From assembly GCF_900446255.1 (NCBI RefSeq), contig NZ_UIGI01000001.1, positions 4,800,763-4,864,762 on the forward strand: DNA of 64,000 nucleotides, written 5' to 3'. Of this stretch, positions 28,579 to 40,299 are shown piece after piece. The first letter of the stretch is position 1, and every line of letters starts with the position of its first letter. The stretch is from Buttiauxella agrestis (lineage in GTDB: Bacteria > Pseudomonadota > Gammaproteobacteria > Enterobacterales > Enterobacteriaceae). The translations under genes and the position numbers were made by a program. The notes beneath the pieces are model-generated. The model was not told where the DNA came from and made no database searches. It saw only the letters and a program-made list of their open reading frames with translations.

Positions 28579-29682
28579 ATGGATCGCATTATTCAATCAC
28601 CAGGTAAATACATCCAGGGCGCTAATGTCATCACGCGTATTGGAGAATATCTCAAACCGCTGGCTGAACGTTGGCTGGTCGTTGGAGACAAATTTGTCTT
28701 AGGATTTGCCGAATCTACGCTGGAAAAAAGCTTTAAAGATGCCGGGTTGATACTGGAAATAGCCCCATTTGGCGGCGAATGTTCGCAAAATGAAATCGAC
28801 CGTTTGCGTGGCGTTGCGCAAAAAGCACAGTGTGGCGCGGTACTCGGGATCGGGGGTGGTAAGACTCTCGACACCGCCAAAGCTTTGGCTCACTTTATGG
28901 GCGTGCCGGTTGCCATTGCACCGACCATTGCCTCGACCGATGCACCTTGCAGCGCACTTTCCGTTATCTATACCGATACCGGTGAGTTTGACCGTTATCT
29001 GATGCTACCAAACAACCCTAATATGGTGATTGTTGATACCCAAATCGTGGCGAATGCACCCGCGCGAATGCTGGCAGCCGGGATTGGTGATGCAATGGCA
29101 ACCTGGTTTGAAGCGCGAGCCTGCTCACGCAGCGGCGCAACCACAATGGCCGGCGGCAAGTGCACTCAGGCAGCATTAGCGCTCGCTGAACTTTGCTATA
29201 ACACGCTGCTCGAAGAAGGTGAAAAAGCGATGCTTGCTGCCGAGTTGCACGTCGTGACCCCGGCTCTTGAGCGCGTAATAGAAGCCAATACTTACCTGAG
29301 CGGCGTCGGCTTTGAAAGTGGCGGCCTGGCAGCGGCTCACGCGGTGCATAACGGCCTGACAGCCATTCCAGATGCGCATCATTACTATCATGGTGAAAAA
29401 GTCGCTTTCGGAACGCTGACACAGCTAGTGCTTGAGAATGCCTCGGTGGAAGAGATAGAAACTGTCGCAGCACTCTGCCACTCCGTTGGTCTGCCAATAA
29501 CGCTGGCACAACTGGATATCAAGCAGGATGTTGAGGCAAAAATGCGCCGTGTTGCGCAGGCATCTTGTGCAGAAGGTGAAACCATTCATAACATGCCAGG
29601 CGGGGCGACTCCGGATCAGGTGTATGCCGCTCTACGGGTTGCTGACCAATATGGGCAACGTTTCCTGCAAGAATGGGAATAA
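28579..29682 (+). CDS. gldA: NAD-dependent glycerol / hydroxyacetone dehydrogenase
   Basis: Zinc-dependent group III alcohol dehydrogenase, 367 residues, equal to E. coli GldA. The nucleotide loop is [16 protein letters not shown] and zinc ligands lie in [29 protein letters not shown] and [10 protein letters not shown]. It interconverts glycerol and dihydroxyacetone and also reduces hydroxyacetone to 1,2-propanediol with NADH. Its place after fsaB favours the second role as the NADH-consuming end of the cluster's fermentation route. The ribosome-binding site GAGGAA overlaps the end of fsaB, so the genes are co-transcribed. Confidence 0.95.
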   Translation: MDRIIQSPGKYIQGANVITRIGEYLKPLAERWLVVGDKFVLGFAESTLEKSFKDAGLILEIAPFGGECSQNEIDRLRGVAQKAQCGAVLGIGGGKTLDTAKALAHFMGVPVAIAPTIASTDAPCSALSVIYTDTGEFDRYLMLPNNPNMVIVDTQIVANAPARMLAAGIGDAMATWFEARACSRSGATTMAGGKCTQAALALAELCYNTLLEEGEKAMLAAELHVVTPALERVIEANTYLSGVGFESGGLAAAHAVHNGLTAIPDAHHYYHGEKVAFGTLTQLVLENASVEEIETVAALCHSVGLPITLAQLDIKQDVEAKMRRVAQASCAEGETIHNMPGGATPDQVYAALRVADQYGQRFLQEWE

Positions 29683-29689
29683 GGCCATA

Positions 29690-29717
29690 AAAAAATCCCC
29701 GCTCACAAGCGGGGATT
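29690..29717 (-). terminator. Terminator of katG (between gldA and katG)
   Basis: Stem ATCCCCGCT-CACA-AGCGGGGAT. On the minus strand it is followed by TTTTTTT, making it a strong intrinsic terminator for katG. On the plus strand the following bases (TCTCAC) are not a U tract, though the stem may still slow gldA transcription. Confidence 0.85.
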
Positions 29718-29735
29718 CTCACTTCAGATAGCGGC

Positions 29736-31916
29736 TTACTTCAGGTCAAAGCGATCCAGATTCATCACTTTTACCCACGCGGCAACGAAGTCCTTCACAA
29801 ACTTCTCTTTCGCATCACCGCTGGCATAAACTTCCGCCAGTGCGCGCAGAACAGAGTTTGAGCCAAAGACCAGATCCGCGCGGCTCGCCAGATGTTTCAC
29901 TTCACCCGTTTGACGGCAACGCCCTTCGAACAGTTCAGAAGAGTCATCGGTGGCTTTCCATTCGGTGCCCATATCCAGCAGATTGACAAAGAAATCGTTG
30001 CTGAGAACACCTACACGATCGGTGAACTCGCCCTGCTTGCCGCCGTCGAAATTCGCGCCCAGCCCACGCAGGCCGCCGACCAGAACGGTGAGTTCCGGGG
30101 CAGTCAGCGTCAGTTGCTGCGCTTTATCAATCAGCAGAGATTCCGTTGTTGTCGCATCCACACGAGCACGGTAGTTACGGAACCCATCTGCCGCTGGCTC
30201 AAGCAGGTTGAACATCTCGACATCGGTTTGCTCCTGGCTGGCATCCACACGTCCAGGAATAAACGGAACACGCACGCTGACACCCGCAGCTTCCGCCGCT
30301 TGTTCAACGCCGACCACGCCCGCCAGCACAATGATATCGGCCAGCGAAGCTTTGCCAGCCTCTTTCTGAATCGCTTCCAGCGTTGGCAGAATGCGAGCCG
30401 CGACGGCATTCACATCCCAACTCCGCTGTGGAGCCAGCGCCAGGCGTGCACCATTGGCACCACCACGTTTATCACCACCACGGAATGTGGATGCTGATGC
30501 CCAGGCTACCGACACGAGTTCACCGACAGACAAACCGGAATGTGAGATAGCTGCTTTCAGGTGATCGATATCTGCCGGAGTCGGGCTAAATACTGCTTTT
30601 GGCAGCGGGTCTTGCCAAATTAGCTCTTCTTTTGGCACTTCCGGTCCGATGTAACGTGCAATCGGCCCCATATCACGGTGGGTCAGTTTGAACCATGCTC
30701 GGGCAAAAGCTTCGTTGAAAGCTTGCGGATCGTTAAGGAAACGACGTGAGATCTTCTCAAATTCAGAGTCAAAACGCAGCGTCAGGTCAGTCACCAGCAT
30801 GGTCGGCTTGCGTTTTTTCGATGGATCAAAGGGATCAGGAATAATTTCAGGTGCATCAACGGCTTCAAACTGAATGGCACCCGCAGGGCTGCGCGTTTGC
30901 ACCCATTCGAATTTAAACAGGTTCTCGAAGAAGTAGTTGCTCCACTGCATTGGGGTTTGTGACCAGACAACTTCCAGGCCAGAAGTAATCGCATCCGCAC
31001 CTGCACCACTCCCGTAGCTGCTGGTCCAACCCAGGCCTTGAGATTCAATCGGAGCTGCTTCCGGATCGACGCCCACATGGGTCGCTTCTGCCGCGCCGTG
31101 GGTTTTGCCTAGGGTATGACCACCAGCGATGAGCGCAACCGTCTCTTCGTCATTCATTCCCATATTGCCGAAAGTGGCACGAATAGCGGCGGCCGCAGAG
31201 AGCGGTTCACCGCTGGCGTTTGGCCCTTCAGGGTTAACGTAAATCAGCCCCATTTCGGTCGCTGCTAATGGGCGTTTTGCGAGAGCTTCTGGGTCACGAT
31301 GTTCCAGCCAGGCTTTTTCATTACCCCAGTTCACGTCAAGATCAGGTTCCCAGACATCTTCACGCCCGGCGCCAAAACCAAAGGTACGGAAGCCGGAGTT
31401 TTCCAGCGCCACGTTACCTGCCAGCACATAAAGGTCGGCCCAGGAGATTTTCTGGCCATATTTCTTTTTGATAGGCCACAGCAGGCGACGAGCTTTATCA
31501 AGGCTGACGTTGTCCGGCCAGGAGTTCAGCGGGGCAAAGCGCTGCTGCCCACGACCGGCACCGCCGCGTCCGTCTACCGCGCGATAAGTACCCGCGCCAT
31601 GCCAGGCCATACGAATAAACAGCCCGGCGTAGCTACCCCAGTCAGCAGGCCACCAGGGTTGAGAATCGGTTAATAATGCTTTGAGGTCGCCTTTCAGCGC
31701 AGAATAATCAAGCTTGCTGAATTCTTTGCGGTAATCAAAATCTTCGCCAAGAGGGTTTGAACGGTTGGAGTGCTGATTAAGGAGGTCTACGCGGAGTTGT
31801 TTTGGCCACCAGTCACGAGTGCTTGTTCCTGCTCCCGCGCTTTCATCATTTCCGCTCTGATGAAACGGGCACTTCCCTGCGGACAACGTATTATGATCGT
31901 TTTCGTTTGTGCTCAT
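29736..31916 (-). CDS. katG: Bifunctional catalase-peroxidase HPI
   Basis: Cytosolic haem enzyme of 726 residues that destroys hydrogen peroxide; it also has peroxidase activity and is the enzyme that activates isoniazid in other bacteria. The distal haem motif is [13 protein letters not shown] (Arg, Trp, His), and the proximal region is [11 protein letters not shown]. The Tyr in [12 protein letters not shown] is positioned for the Met-Tyr-Trp adduct. The N-terminal half is catalytic and the C-terminal half is the degenerate duplicate typical of KatG. It is activated by OxyR; a site is visible upstream. Divergent in function but not orientation from metF, which lies upstream on the same strand. 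Confidence 0.98.
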   Translation of the reverse strand: MSTNENDHNTLSAGKCPFHQSGNDESAGAGTSTRDWWPKQLRVDLLNQHSNRSNPLGEDFDYRKEFSKLDYSALKGDLKALLTDSQPWWPADWGSYAGLFIRMAWHGAGTYRAVDGRGGAGRGQQRFAPLNSWPDNVSLDKARRLLWPIKKKYGQKISWADLYVLAGNVALENSGFRTFGFGAGREDVWEPDLDVNWGNEKAWLEHRDPEALAKRPLAATEMGLIYVNPEGPNASGEPLSAAAAIRATFGNMGMNDEETVALIAGGHTLGKTHGAAEATHVGVDPEAAPIESQGLGWTSSYGSGAGADAITSGLEVVWSQTPMQWSNYFFENLFKFEWVQTRSPAGAIQFEAVDAPEIIPDPFDPSKKRKPTMLVTDLTLRFDSEFEKISRRFLNDPQAFNEAFARAWFKLTHRDMGPIARYIGPEVPKEELIWQDPLPKAVFSPTPADIDHLKAAISHSGLSVGELVSVAWASASTFRGGDKRGGANGARLALAPQRSWDVNAVAARILPTLEAIQKEAGKASLADIIVLAGVVGVEQAAEAAGVSVRVPFIPGRVDASQEQTDVEMFNLLEPAADGFRNYRARVDATTTESLLIDKAQQLTLTAPELTVLVGGLRGLGANFDGGKQGEFTDRVGVLSNDFFVNLLDMGTEWKATDDSSELFEGRCRQTGEVKHLASRADLVFGSNSVLRALAEVYASGDAKEKFVKDFVAAWVKVMNLDRFDLK

Positions 31917-31974
31917 CTTCCTGCTCCCTTCGTTATTTTAATACCAGGATATACGGCTCTGCAGATAAGTTATA

Positions 31975-32011
31975 GATGAAAAAAACTACAGATTTGATAG
32001 ATATTTCCTGT
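31975..32011 (-). promoter_or_regulatory. OxyR binding site upstream of katG
   Basis: Quarter-sites at 11-bp steps: GATG (31975), CTAC (31986), ATAG (31997) and CTGT (32008), each separated by 7 bp. Two are one base off and one is exact against the ATAG/CTAT consensus. It lies 60-95 bp before the katG start, where OxyR activates in E. coli. Confidence 0.62.
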
Positions 32012-32134
32012 TAGCTAATGAGCAACATAGCAAAACTGATTCGAAGAAACGTCGACAGCAACATAAACTTTCAAAACTTAACATTAGAAATGAAAGGGGT
32101 ATTGGGAGGGGGAATGGATATACAGCGGAAAGTC

Positions 32135-32152
32135 ATGGCCCTTGCGGGCCAT
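32135..32152 (-). terminator. Stem-loop downstream of metF
   Basis: ATGGCCC-TTGC-GGGCCAT forms a perfect 7-bp stem 8 bp after the metF stop. The following bases on the minus strand are not T-rich (GACTTTCC), so termination would be weak or Rho-assisted. The rest of the 244-bp katG-metF gap holds the katG control region. Confidence 0.5.
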
Positions 32153-32160
32153 TGTCTGAA

Positions 32161-33060
<900 letters not shown>

Positions 33061-33097
33061 TCATCAATCGCATTTTATTATGTGGTGTTGTGTTTTA

Positions 33098-33129
33098 CTA
33101 CATCCAGACGTTTAGACGTCCAGATAGCA
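33098..33129 (-). promoter_or_regulatory. MetJ operator (met boxes) upstream of metF
   Basis: Consecutive 8-bp units related to AGACGTCT: AGACGTTT (33106-33113) and AGACGTCC (33114-33121) are strong, flanked by weaker AGATAGCA and TACATCC. Tandem met boxes bind MetJ-SAM dimers cooperatively. Confidence 0.85.
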
Positions 33130-33229
33130 AGATGAAGGAAAAGCATGACGCCGTCAACAGATAATTCAACACAAGAAATGAGGAATTCTCAATCAAGTTG
33201 AAATTTATTCACGATGGCCGTGAATAATT

Positions 33230-33253
33230 AAAAAAGGCCAGCAAAAGCTGGCC
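33230..33253 (-). terminator. Terminator of metBL
   Basis: Stem GGCCAGC-AAAA-GCTGGCC (33236-33253). On the minus strand it is followed by TTTTTT, 20 bp after the metL stop. Confidence 0.9.
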
Positions 33254-33272
33254 TCGATTTTTTTCGAAATCG

Positions 33273-35705
33273 TTACAACAACTGTGCCAGACGGTTGAGA
33301 TCCGACTGGATAGCACCCGCAGTAACATCACGCCCGGCACCCGGCCCGCGAATCACCAGTGGGTTATCGCGATACCAGCGGCTTTCGATGGCAAACACGT
33401 TATCGCACGGCAGCAGTGAGGCCAAAGGATGCTCAGGGCGTACCGCTTCCACACCAACACGCGCTTTACCGTTAGCGTCGAAACGCGCCACATAGCGCAG
33501 AACCAGCCCCATTTCCTGAGCGGCTTCAAAGCGCTGAAGCATTTGCTCATTGATCTCATCACCATTTTCAAAGAAATGGTCGATGGAACCCGTTTCACTT
33601 CCGCTTGTAACCAGCGACTCAACACGCACCTGATCGGGTTCGATGTCATAACCCGCTTCACGAGCCAGAATCACCAGCTTGCGCATCACATCTTTCCCGG
33701 AGAGATCGACGCGAGGATCGGGTTCAGTCAGCCCTTGCTGCCAGGCCTGGTCAACTAAATCGGTAAATGGAACAGTGCCGTCGAATTGCAGGAACAGCCA
33801 GGAAAGCGTACCTGAGAAAATACCGCTGATAGCCAGAATAGAATCGCCGCTTTCACGTAAGTCACGCACGGTATGGTTCACCGGCAAGCCCGCGCCTACG
33901 GTTGCGTTGTAAAGCCAGTGGCGGCCCGTTTTGGTAAACGCGTTGCGAATTTCACGGTATTTCTGACCAGTACTGGCACCCGCGACTTTATTGGCGCTGA
34001 TAACATGGAAACCATGGCTGGCGAAATCAAGATATTGGTCAGCCAGCTGTTCGCTCGCCGTCACATCCAACACCACTAAATCATCATATGGGTGCGCACG
34101 CATCCACTGGAATAATGACTCTTCATCTTGCTCTACGGCTTCATCATTGAAGAAAGCGAGCGCACGGCTGGCGTCCAGACCTTCGTAATTCAGCAAGCTG
34201 CGGCGGCTATCAACCACACCCGACAGAACAAATTCAAAACCAGTGCGAGCTGAAAGGGTTTCTTGTTCGCGAGAGAAGAGTTCTAACCAGCGCGAGCCGA
34301 TATTACCCTTCCCAAACAGGACCAGACCAATACGTTTTTCAGCGCGGAACAGAGATTTATGCAGGCCTTTGATGAGGTTTTCGGTTGGGCCAACACGCAA
34401 CACCGCCACCAGGCTGATACCATCTTCTGACTGCCAGATAAACTCGACAGGCTGATCTTTCAGTTGCTGCCAGAAGCGGTGGCTGTGCAGTGGATTACGA
34501 CAAACGCCCGCGCCTACCATTGCGACCAGCGCCAGACCTTCTCTCAGACGTAATTCGCCTGGAAGATTAGCATCCTGAAGGGTTTGCAGCACGCTGCCAG
34601 CCACTTCTGAGGTATAGCAAAGCTGGAGCAGATTGCGGTCGGGATGAACACCAATCGACAATGGGCGAATCTGAGCGCGCTTTAACAGCGTATCCAGTTC
34701 TTTGTGCGCCAGTTTAAAATCTTGCTGCGGAGCAACTTCAAGTTCAATCAGACAGACATCGTCGTGGCTGGTCACGATACGTGCGCCAGTGCCGGAAGCC
34801 AGCACGCGCTCGATGCGTGTGGAGCCTTGCTCTGGTGAATAGCTACAACGCAATTGTAGATCGATGTCGCTACCTGAAACGGGCTGCAATGTACGGGCGT
34901 GCAGCACAGGAGCGGCAAGACGCGCCAGTTCACTGGCTTCGTCCAGGCGTAGCAATGGGAGCAAACAAGCATCTTTGACTTTACGAGGGTCGGCACTGTA
35001 AACCCCGGCAACGTCACTCCAGATGGTCACGCGGGAAACCCCAGCCAGAGCACCAATCTGCGTTGCAGAATAGTCAGAACCGTTACGACCCAGCAGCACG
35101 GTTTCACCCGCATCGTTACGGCAGATAAAGCCGGTAACCACGAGGCGTTTATGTGGATGCTGCGCCATCAATTCTTGCAGCAGCGGCCAGGATAAACCTT
35201 CATTAACTTGAGGTTGCGCCGAACGCTCAGCGCGCATAAATTCACGCGCATCAAGCCAGGCCGCTGGATGGCCTAATTGATTCAACACCGCAGACATCAG
35301 GCGTGCAGACCAAATTTCACCATGACCCACGACTTCGGCATACACCGCGTCAGTCATTTTGCCGTCAAGCAAACCCGCCAGACGCTCAAGATCGTGAATA
35401 AACTGGCCAATCAGAGTATCTGCAACATCAGCTGCCACCAGGCCGCTAATCAGATCGCTTTGGTAACGACGTAGCGCCTGCTGAACCTGATGAGCAGAAA
35501 GACGATCGCTTTGGCTCAATTTTAGCCAGTTAATCAACTGGTTAGTTGTGCTACCGGCGGCAGAAACCACCATCATGTCGCCAGGTTTAGAATACTCGGC
35601 CATGATCCCCGCAACGCGCAGGTAACACTTCACATCTGCCAGACTACTGCCACCAAATTTATGCAGTTGACGACCCGACGCCCCTGTTGGTGCTGAAACA
35701 CTCAT
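33273..35705 (-). CDS. metL: Bifunctional aspartokinase II / homoserine dehydrogenase II
   Basis: 810-residue fusion catalysing the first and third steps of the aspartate pathway toward methionine. The aspartokinase domain is at about 1-460: the kinase loop is LHKFGGSSLADVKCYLRV, and GRNGSDYSATQIGAL is the substrate site, followed by regulatory ACT-like repeats. The homoserine dehydrogenase domain is at about 465-810: the NAD(P) loop is LVLFGKGNIGSRWLELF, followed by VDLSGKDVMRKLVILAREAG. Unlike ThrA, this isozyme is not feedback-inhibited but is MetJ-repressed. It starts 2 bp after metB, which implies translational coupling. Confidence 0.97.
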   Translation of the reverse strand: MSVSAPTGASGRQLHKFGGSSLADVKCYLRVAGIMAEYSKPGDMMVVSAAGSTTNQLINWLKLSQSDRLSAHQVQQALRRYQSDLISGLVAADVADTLIGQFIHDLERLAGLLDGKMTDAVYAEVVGHGEIWSARLMSAVLNQLGHPAAWLDAREFMRAERSAQPQVNEGLSWPLLQELMAQHPHKRLVVTGFICRNDAGETVLLGRNGSDYSATQIGALAGVSRVTIWSDVAGVYSADPRKVKDACLLPLLRLDEASELARLAAPVLHARTLQPVSGSDIDLQLRCSYSPEQGSTRIERVLASGTGARIVTSHDDVCLIELEVAPQQDFKLAHKELDTLLKRAQIRPLSIGVHPDRNLLQLCYTSEVAGSVLQTLQDANLPGELRLREGLALVAMVGAGVCRNPLHSHRFWQQLKDQPVEFIWQSEDGISLVAVLRVGPTENLIKGLHKSLFRAEKRIGLVLFGKGNIGSRWLELFSREQETLSARTGFEFVLSGVVDSRRSLLNYEGLDASRALAFFNDEAVEQDEESLFQWMRAHPYDDLVVLDVTASEQLADQYLDFASHGFHVISANKVAGASTGQKYREIRNAFTKTGRHWLYNATVGAGLPVNHTVRDLRESGDSILAISGIFSGTLSWLFLQFDGTVPFTDLVDQAWQQGLTEPDPRVDLSGKDVMRKLVILAREAGYDIEPDQVRVESLVTSGSETGSIDHFFENGDEINEQMLQRFEAAQEMGLVLRYVARFDANGKARVGVEAVRPEHPLASLLPCDNVFAIESRWYRDNPLVIRGPGAGRDVTAGAIQSDLNRLAQLL

Positions 35706-35707
35706 GC

Positions 35708-36868
35708 TTACCCCTCGGCTGCAACCCGGAAGGCATTTTCCAGGTCAGCAATTAAATCTTCGCTATCTTCAATGCCAGTAGAAATACGCAACAAGGTTTC
35801 TGAAATCCCCGCTGCCGCACGCGCTTCTGGAGCCATGCCCGCATGGGTCATCGTCGCCGCGTGTGAAATCAAACTTTCTACTCCACCCAGCGATTCCGCT
35901 AACGTGAAGAGAGTCAGGCTACTCAGGAAACGACGCAATGTTTGCTCGTCGCCATTAAATTCAAAACTCAGCATCGCGCCAAAACCTTTTTGCTGACGAG
36001 CCGCAATTTCATGGCCCTGGTTTTCAGGCAGCGAAGGATGATACAGCTTTTTCACCAGCGGTTGCGTTTGCAGGAAATCAACAATCGCCTGGGCATTGCG
36101 TTGTGCCACTTCCATACGAGGTGAGAGTGTACGCAGGCCACGCAGCAGCAGGTAGCTATCGAAAGCGCTGCCGGTTACACCAATGTTGTTTGCCCACCAG
36201 GCAAGCTCAGTCACGGTTTCAGCGTCTTTCGCAATCACAACACCTGCGACCACATCTGAGTGACCGTTCAGGTATTTAGTACAAGAATGCAGAACCAAAT
36301 CTGCACCCAGGGCCAGCGGATTTTGCAGAGCCGGGCTCAGGAAAGTGTTATCCACCACGCTGATTGCCCCAGCTTCACGCGCTGCGGCGCAGATTTTCGC
36401 AATATCTACCACGCGTAACAAGGGATTACTTGGGCTTTCGACCAGCACCAGCTTCGGTTTTTCGGCCAGAGCTGCATTTAATGCAGCCTCATCACCTTGA
36501 TCCACAAACAAAACGCGATATGCGCCACGTTTTGCCAGACTATCAAACAGGCGATAGCTGCCACCGTAGCAGTCATGCGGAGCCACCAGCAGGTCGCCAG
36601 GTTTCAGGAAAACGGTCGTGACCAGATGGATGGCTGACATGCCGGTATTCGTCAGCACCGCGCCCGCTCCGCCTTCCAGTTCTGCCAGCGCGCGCTGTAC
36701 GACATCACGCGTAGGATTCCCACGGCGCGAATAGTCATGCGCACGCGGTTCGTTAAATCCGGTGAAATTATAAGTGCTGGAGAGGTGGATCGGTGGGACA
36801 ACGCAGCCGTATTGCTCGTCATCGTTCAAACCGCTACGTACTGCGATAGTTGCCTGTTTGCGCGTCAT
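35708..36868 (-). CDS. metB: Cystathionine gamma-synthase
   Basis: PLP enzyme that joins O-succinylhomoserine and cysteine to cystathionine. The 386-residue protein starts at the ATG at 36868 (MTRKQATIAVRSG); the frame is open 111 bp further into the operator region but without family similarity. PLP-lysine lies in LVLHSCTKYLNGHSDVVAG. Further motifs are YSRRGNPTRDVVQRALAELEGG, VESPSNPLLRVVDI and SLGGVESLISHAATMTHAG. First gene of metBL, divergent from metJ and sharing a MetJ operator. Confidence 0.97.
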   Translation of the reverse strand: MTRKQATIAVRSGLNDDEQYGCVVPPIHLSSTYNFTGFNEPRAHDYSRRGNPTRDVVQRALAELEGGAGAVLTNTGMSAIHLVTTVFLKPGDLLVAPHDCYGGSYRLFDSLAKRGAYRVLFVDQGDEAALNAALAEKPKLVLVESPSNPLLRVVDIAKICAAAREAGAISVVDNTFLSPALQNPLALGADLVLHSCTKYLNGHSDVVAGVVIAKDAETVTELAWWANNIGVTGSAFDSYLLLRGLRTLSPRMEVAQRNAQAIVDFLQTQPLVKKLYHPSLPENQGHEIAARQQKGFGAMLSFEFNGDEQTLRRFLSSLTLFTLAESLGGVESLISHAATMTHAGMAPEARAAAGISETLLRISTGIEDSEDLIADLENAFRVAAEG

Positions 36869-36928
36869 GGCTCTCGAATCCTTGCTGGTCGAATAAAGGT
36901 CAGGCACCAGAGTAAACACTGCTGAGTT

Positions 36929-36960
36929 AGACGTCAATACATCTGGACATCTAAACTTCT
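36929..36960. promoter_or_regulatory. MetJ operator between metB and metJ
   Basis: Four contiguous 8-bp met boxes: AGACGTCA, ATACATCT, GGACATCT and AAACTTCT, all variants of AGACGTCT. The array lies 60 bp before metB and 170 bp before metJ and can repress both directions. Confidence 0.85.
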
Positions 36961-37130
36961 TTGCGTATAGATTGAGCAAACGCGAAATAGCCGTTAAAAT
37001 TATATGCTTTAGGGTGATAGCGCCGCAGACCGCGGATCAATAAACGCTTACACTACGACCAGATAATCGCTTTTGCCGCGCATGTGACCGGTGGAGGCCT
37101 AAATACATTGATAAGAGGATTAAGTATCTC

Positions 37131-37448
37131 ATGGCTGAATGGAGCGGCGAATATATCAGCCCTTACGCTGAGCACGGGAAGAAGAGTGAGCAAGTAAAGA
37201 AAATTACGGTTTCCATTCCTCTGAAGGTGTTAAAAATCCTCACCGATGAGCGTACCCGTCGCCAGGTGAATAACCTGCGTCACGCAACAAACAGTGAGTT
37301 GCTGTGCGAAGCATTCCTGCACGCGTTTACCGGCCAACCGTTGCCAAACGATGCAGACCTGCGCAAAGAGCGTAGCGATGAAATTCCTGAAGCGGCGAAA
37401 GTGATTATGCGCGAATTGGGGATTGATCCAGAGACCTGGGAATATTGA
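37131..37448 (+). CDS. metJ: Methionine repressor
   Basis: 105-residue ribbon-helix-helix repressor that binds SAM as corepressor and represses the met regulon at tandem 8-bp boxes. The DNA-binding beta strand and first helix are [44 protein letters not shown]. The length equals E. coli MetJ. It is divergent from metB and likely autoregulated. It ends at a bidirectional terminator shared with rpmE. Confidence 0.97.
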   Translation: MAEWSGEYISPYAEHGKKSEQVKKITVSIPLKVLKILTDERTRRQVNNLRHATNSELLCEAFLHAFTGQPLPNDADLRKERSDEIPEAAKVIMRELGIDPETWEY

Positions 37449-37471
37449 TAATTCGCAGGATCGACAGATAC

Positions 37472-37499
37472 AAAAAAGGCGCCGTTAGGCGCCTTTTTC
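37472..37499. terminator. Bidirectional terminator between metJ and rpmE
   Basis: Stem GGCGCC-GTTA-GGCGCC (37478-37493) preceded by AAAAAA and followed by TTTTTC, so it has a U tract on both strands. It serves the convergent metJ and rpmE transcripts. The K-12 gene yiiX, remembered between these genes, is absent. Confidence 0.9.
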
Positions 37500-37514
37500 T
37501 TACCGTGCAGCGAA

Positions 37515-37730
37515 TTACTTCTTCGCGCCTGGAACGCTGAAACGCTTGTTGAAGCGGTCAACGCGGCCACCGGTAGCAACATCACGCTGCTTGCCAGTGT
37601 AGAACGGGTGGCATTCGCCACATACGTCCAGGTTCAGATCATGACCCACGGTAGAGCGAATCTTGATAGAATTACCGCAAGAACAGTTTGCAGTAATTTC
37701 TGCGTAGTTCGGGTGAATATTCTTTTTCAT
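37515..37730 (-). CDS. rpmE: 50S ribosomal protein L31 (zinc-binding form)
   Basis: 71-residue ribosomal protein at the bridge between 50S and 30S. Zinc-binding cysteines are intact in NCSCGN and [10 protein letters not shown] (Cys16, 18, 37 and 40), so this is the C+ form, replaced by YkgM-type paralogues under zinc starvation. The ending [12 protein letters not shown] is one residue longer than in E. coli. It lies divergent from priA. Confidence 0.96.
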   Translation of the reverse strand: MKKNIHPNYAEITANCSCGNSIKIRSTVGHDLNLDVCGECHPFYTGKQRDVATGGRVDRFNKRFSVPGAKK

Positions 37731-37850
37731 GGAAAACCTCTGTATAAGGCCGCGCCGCTCTTCCAGCCCTAACGCCAGACACCGCGCGAAGTTGATAAAT
37801 TAGGTTTTTTGACACCAAAAACTGCGCATCAAAGGCGGCGAATCATACAG
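37731..37850 (-). promoter_or_regulatory. Putative L31 autoregulatory leader of rpmE
   Basis: The region upstream of rpmE is longer than needed for a ribosome-binding site and is GC-rich with complementary segments (GCGCGG...CCGCGCC), before an A/T-rich TTTTTTGACACC patch. Gammaproteobacterial rpmE leaders are remembered to be bound by L31 itself. I could not fold it, so limits and structure are inference. Confidence 0.35.
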
Positions 37851-37875
37851 AACCCCGCGAGTGGATGCAAACTGA

Positions 37876-40134
<2,259 letters not shown>

Positions 40135-40299
40135 CACAAAGCCCTGTGGATATGCGAAGCAGATCGAAAAATTCAACAACCATCACACTTTTAATGAAAT
40201 AACTGTAACTAACCGGCATCAATTTCTGCTAAGAATGTGGACATGGTCAGACACCAGGGACGTTGTCAGCACCTGTAAAGTGCGCGCGAGGAGAAGAAG

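Noticed and set aside
36869-36979. N-terminal extension of metB
   Set aside because: It would be translated from the MetJ operator; the family start is at 36868.
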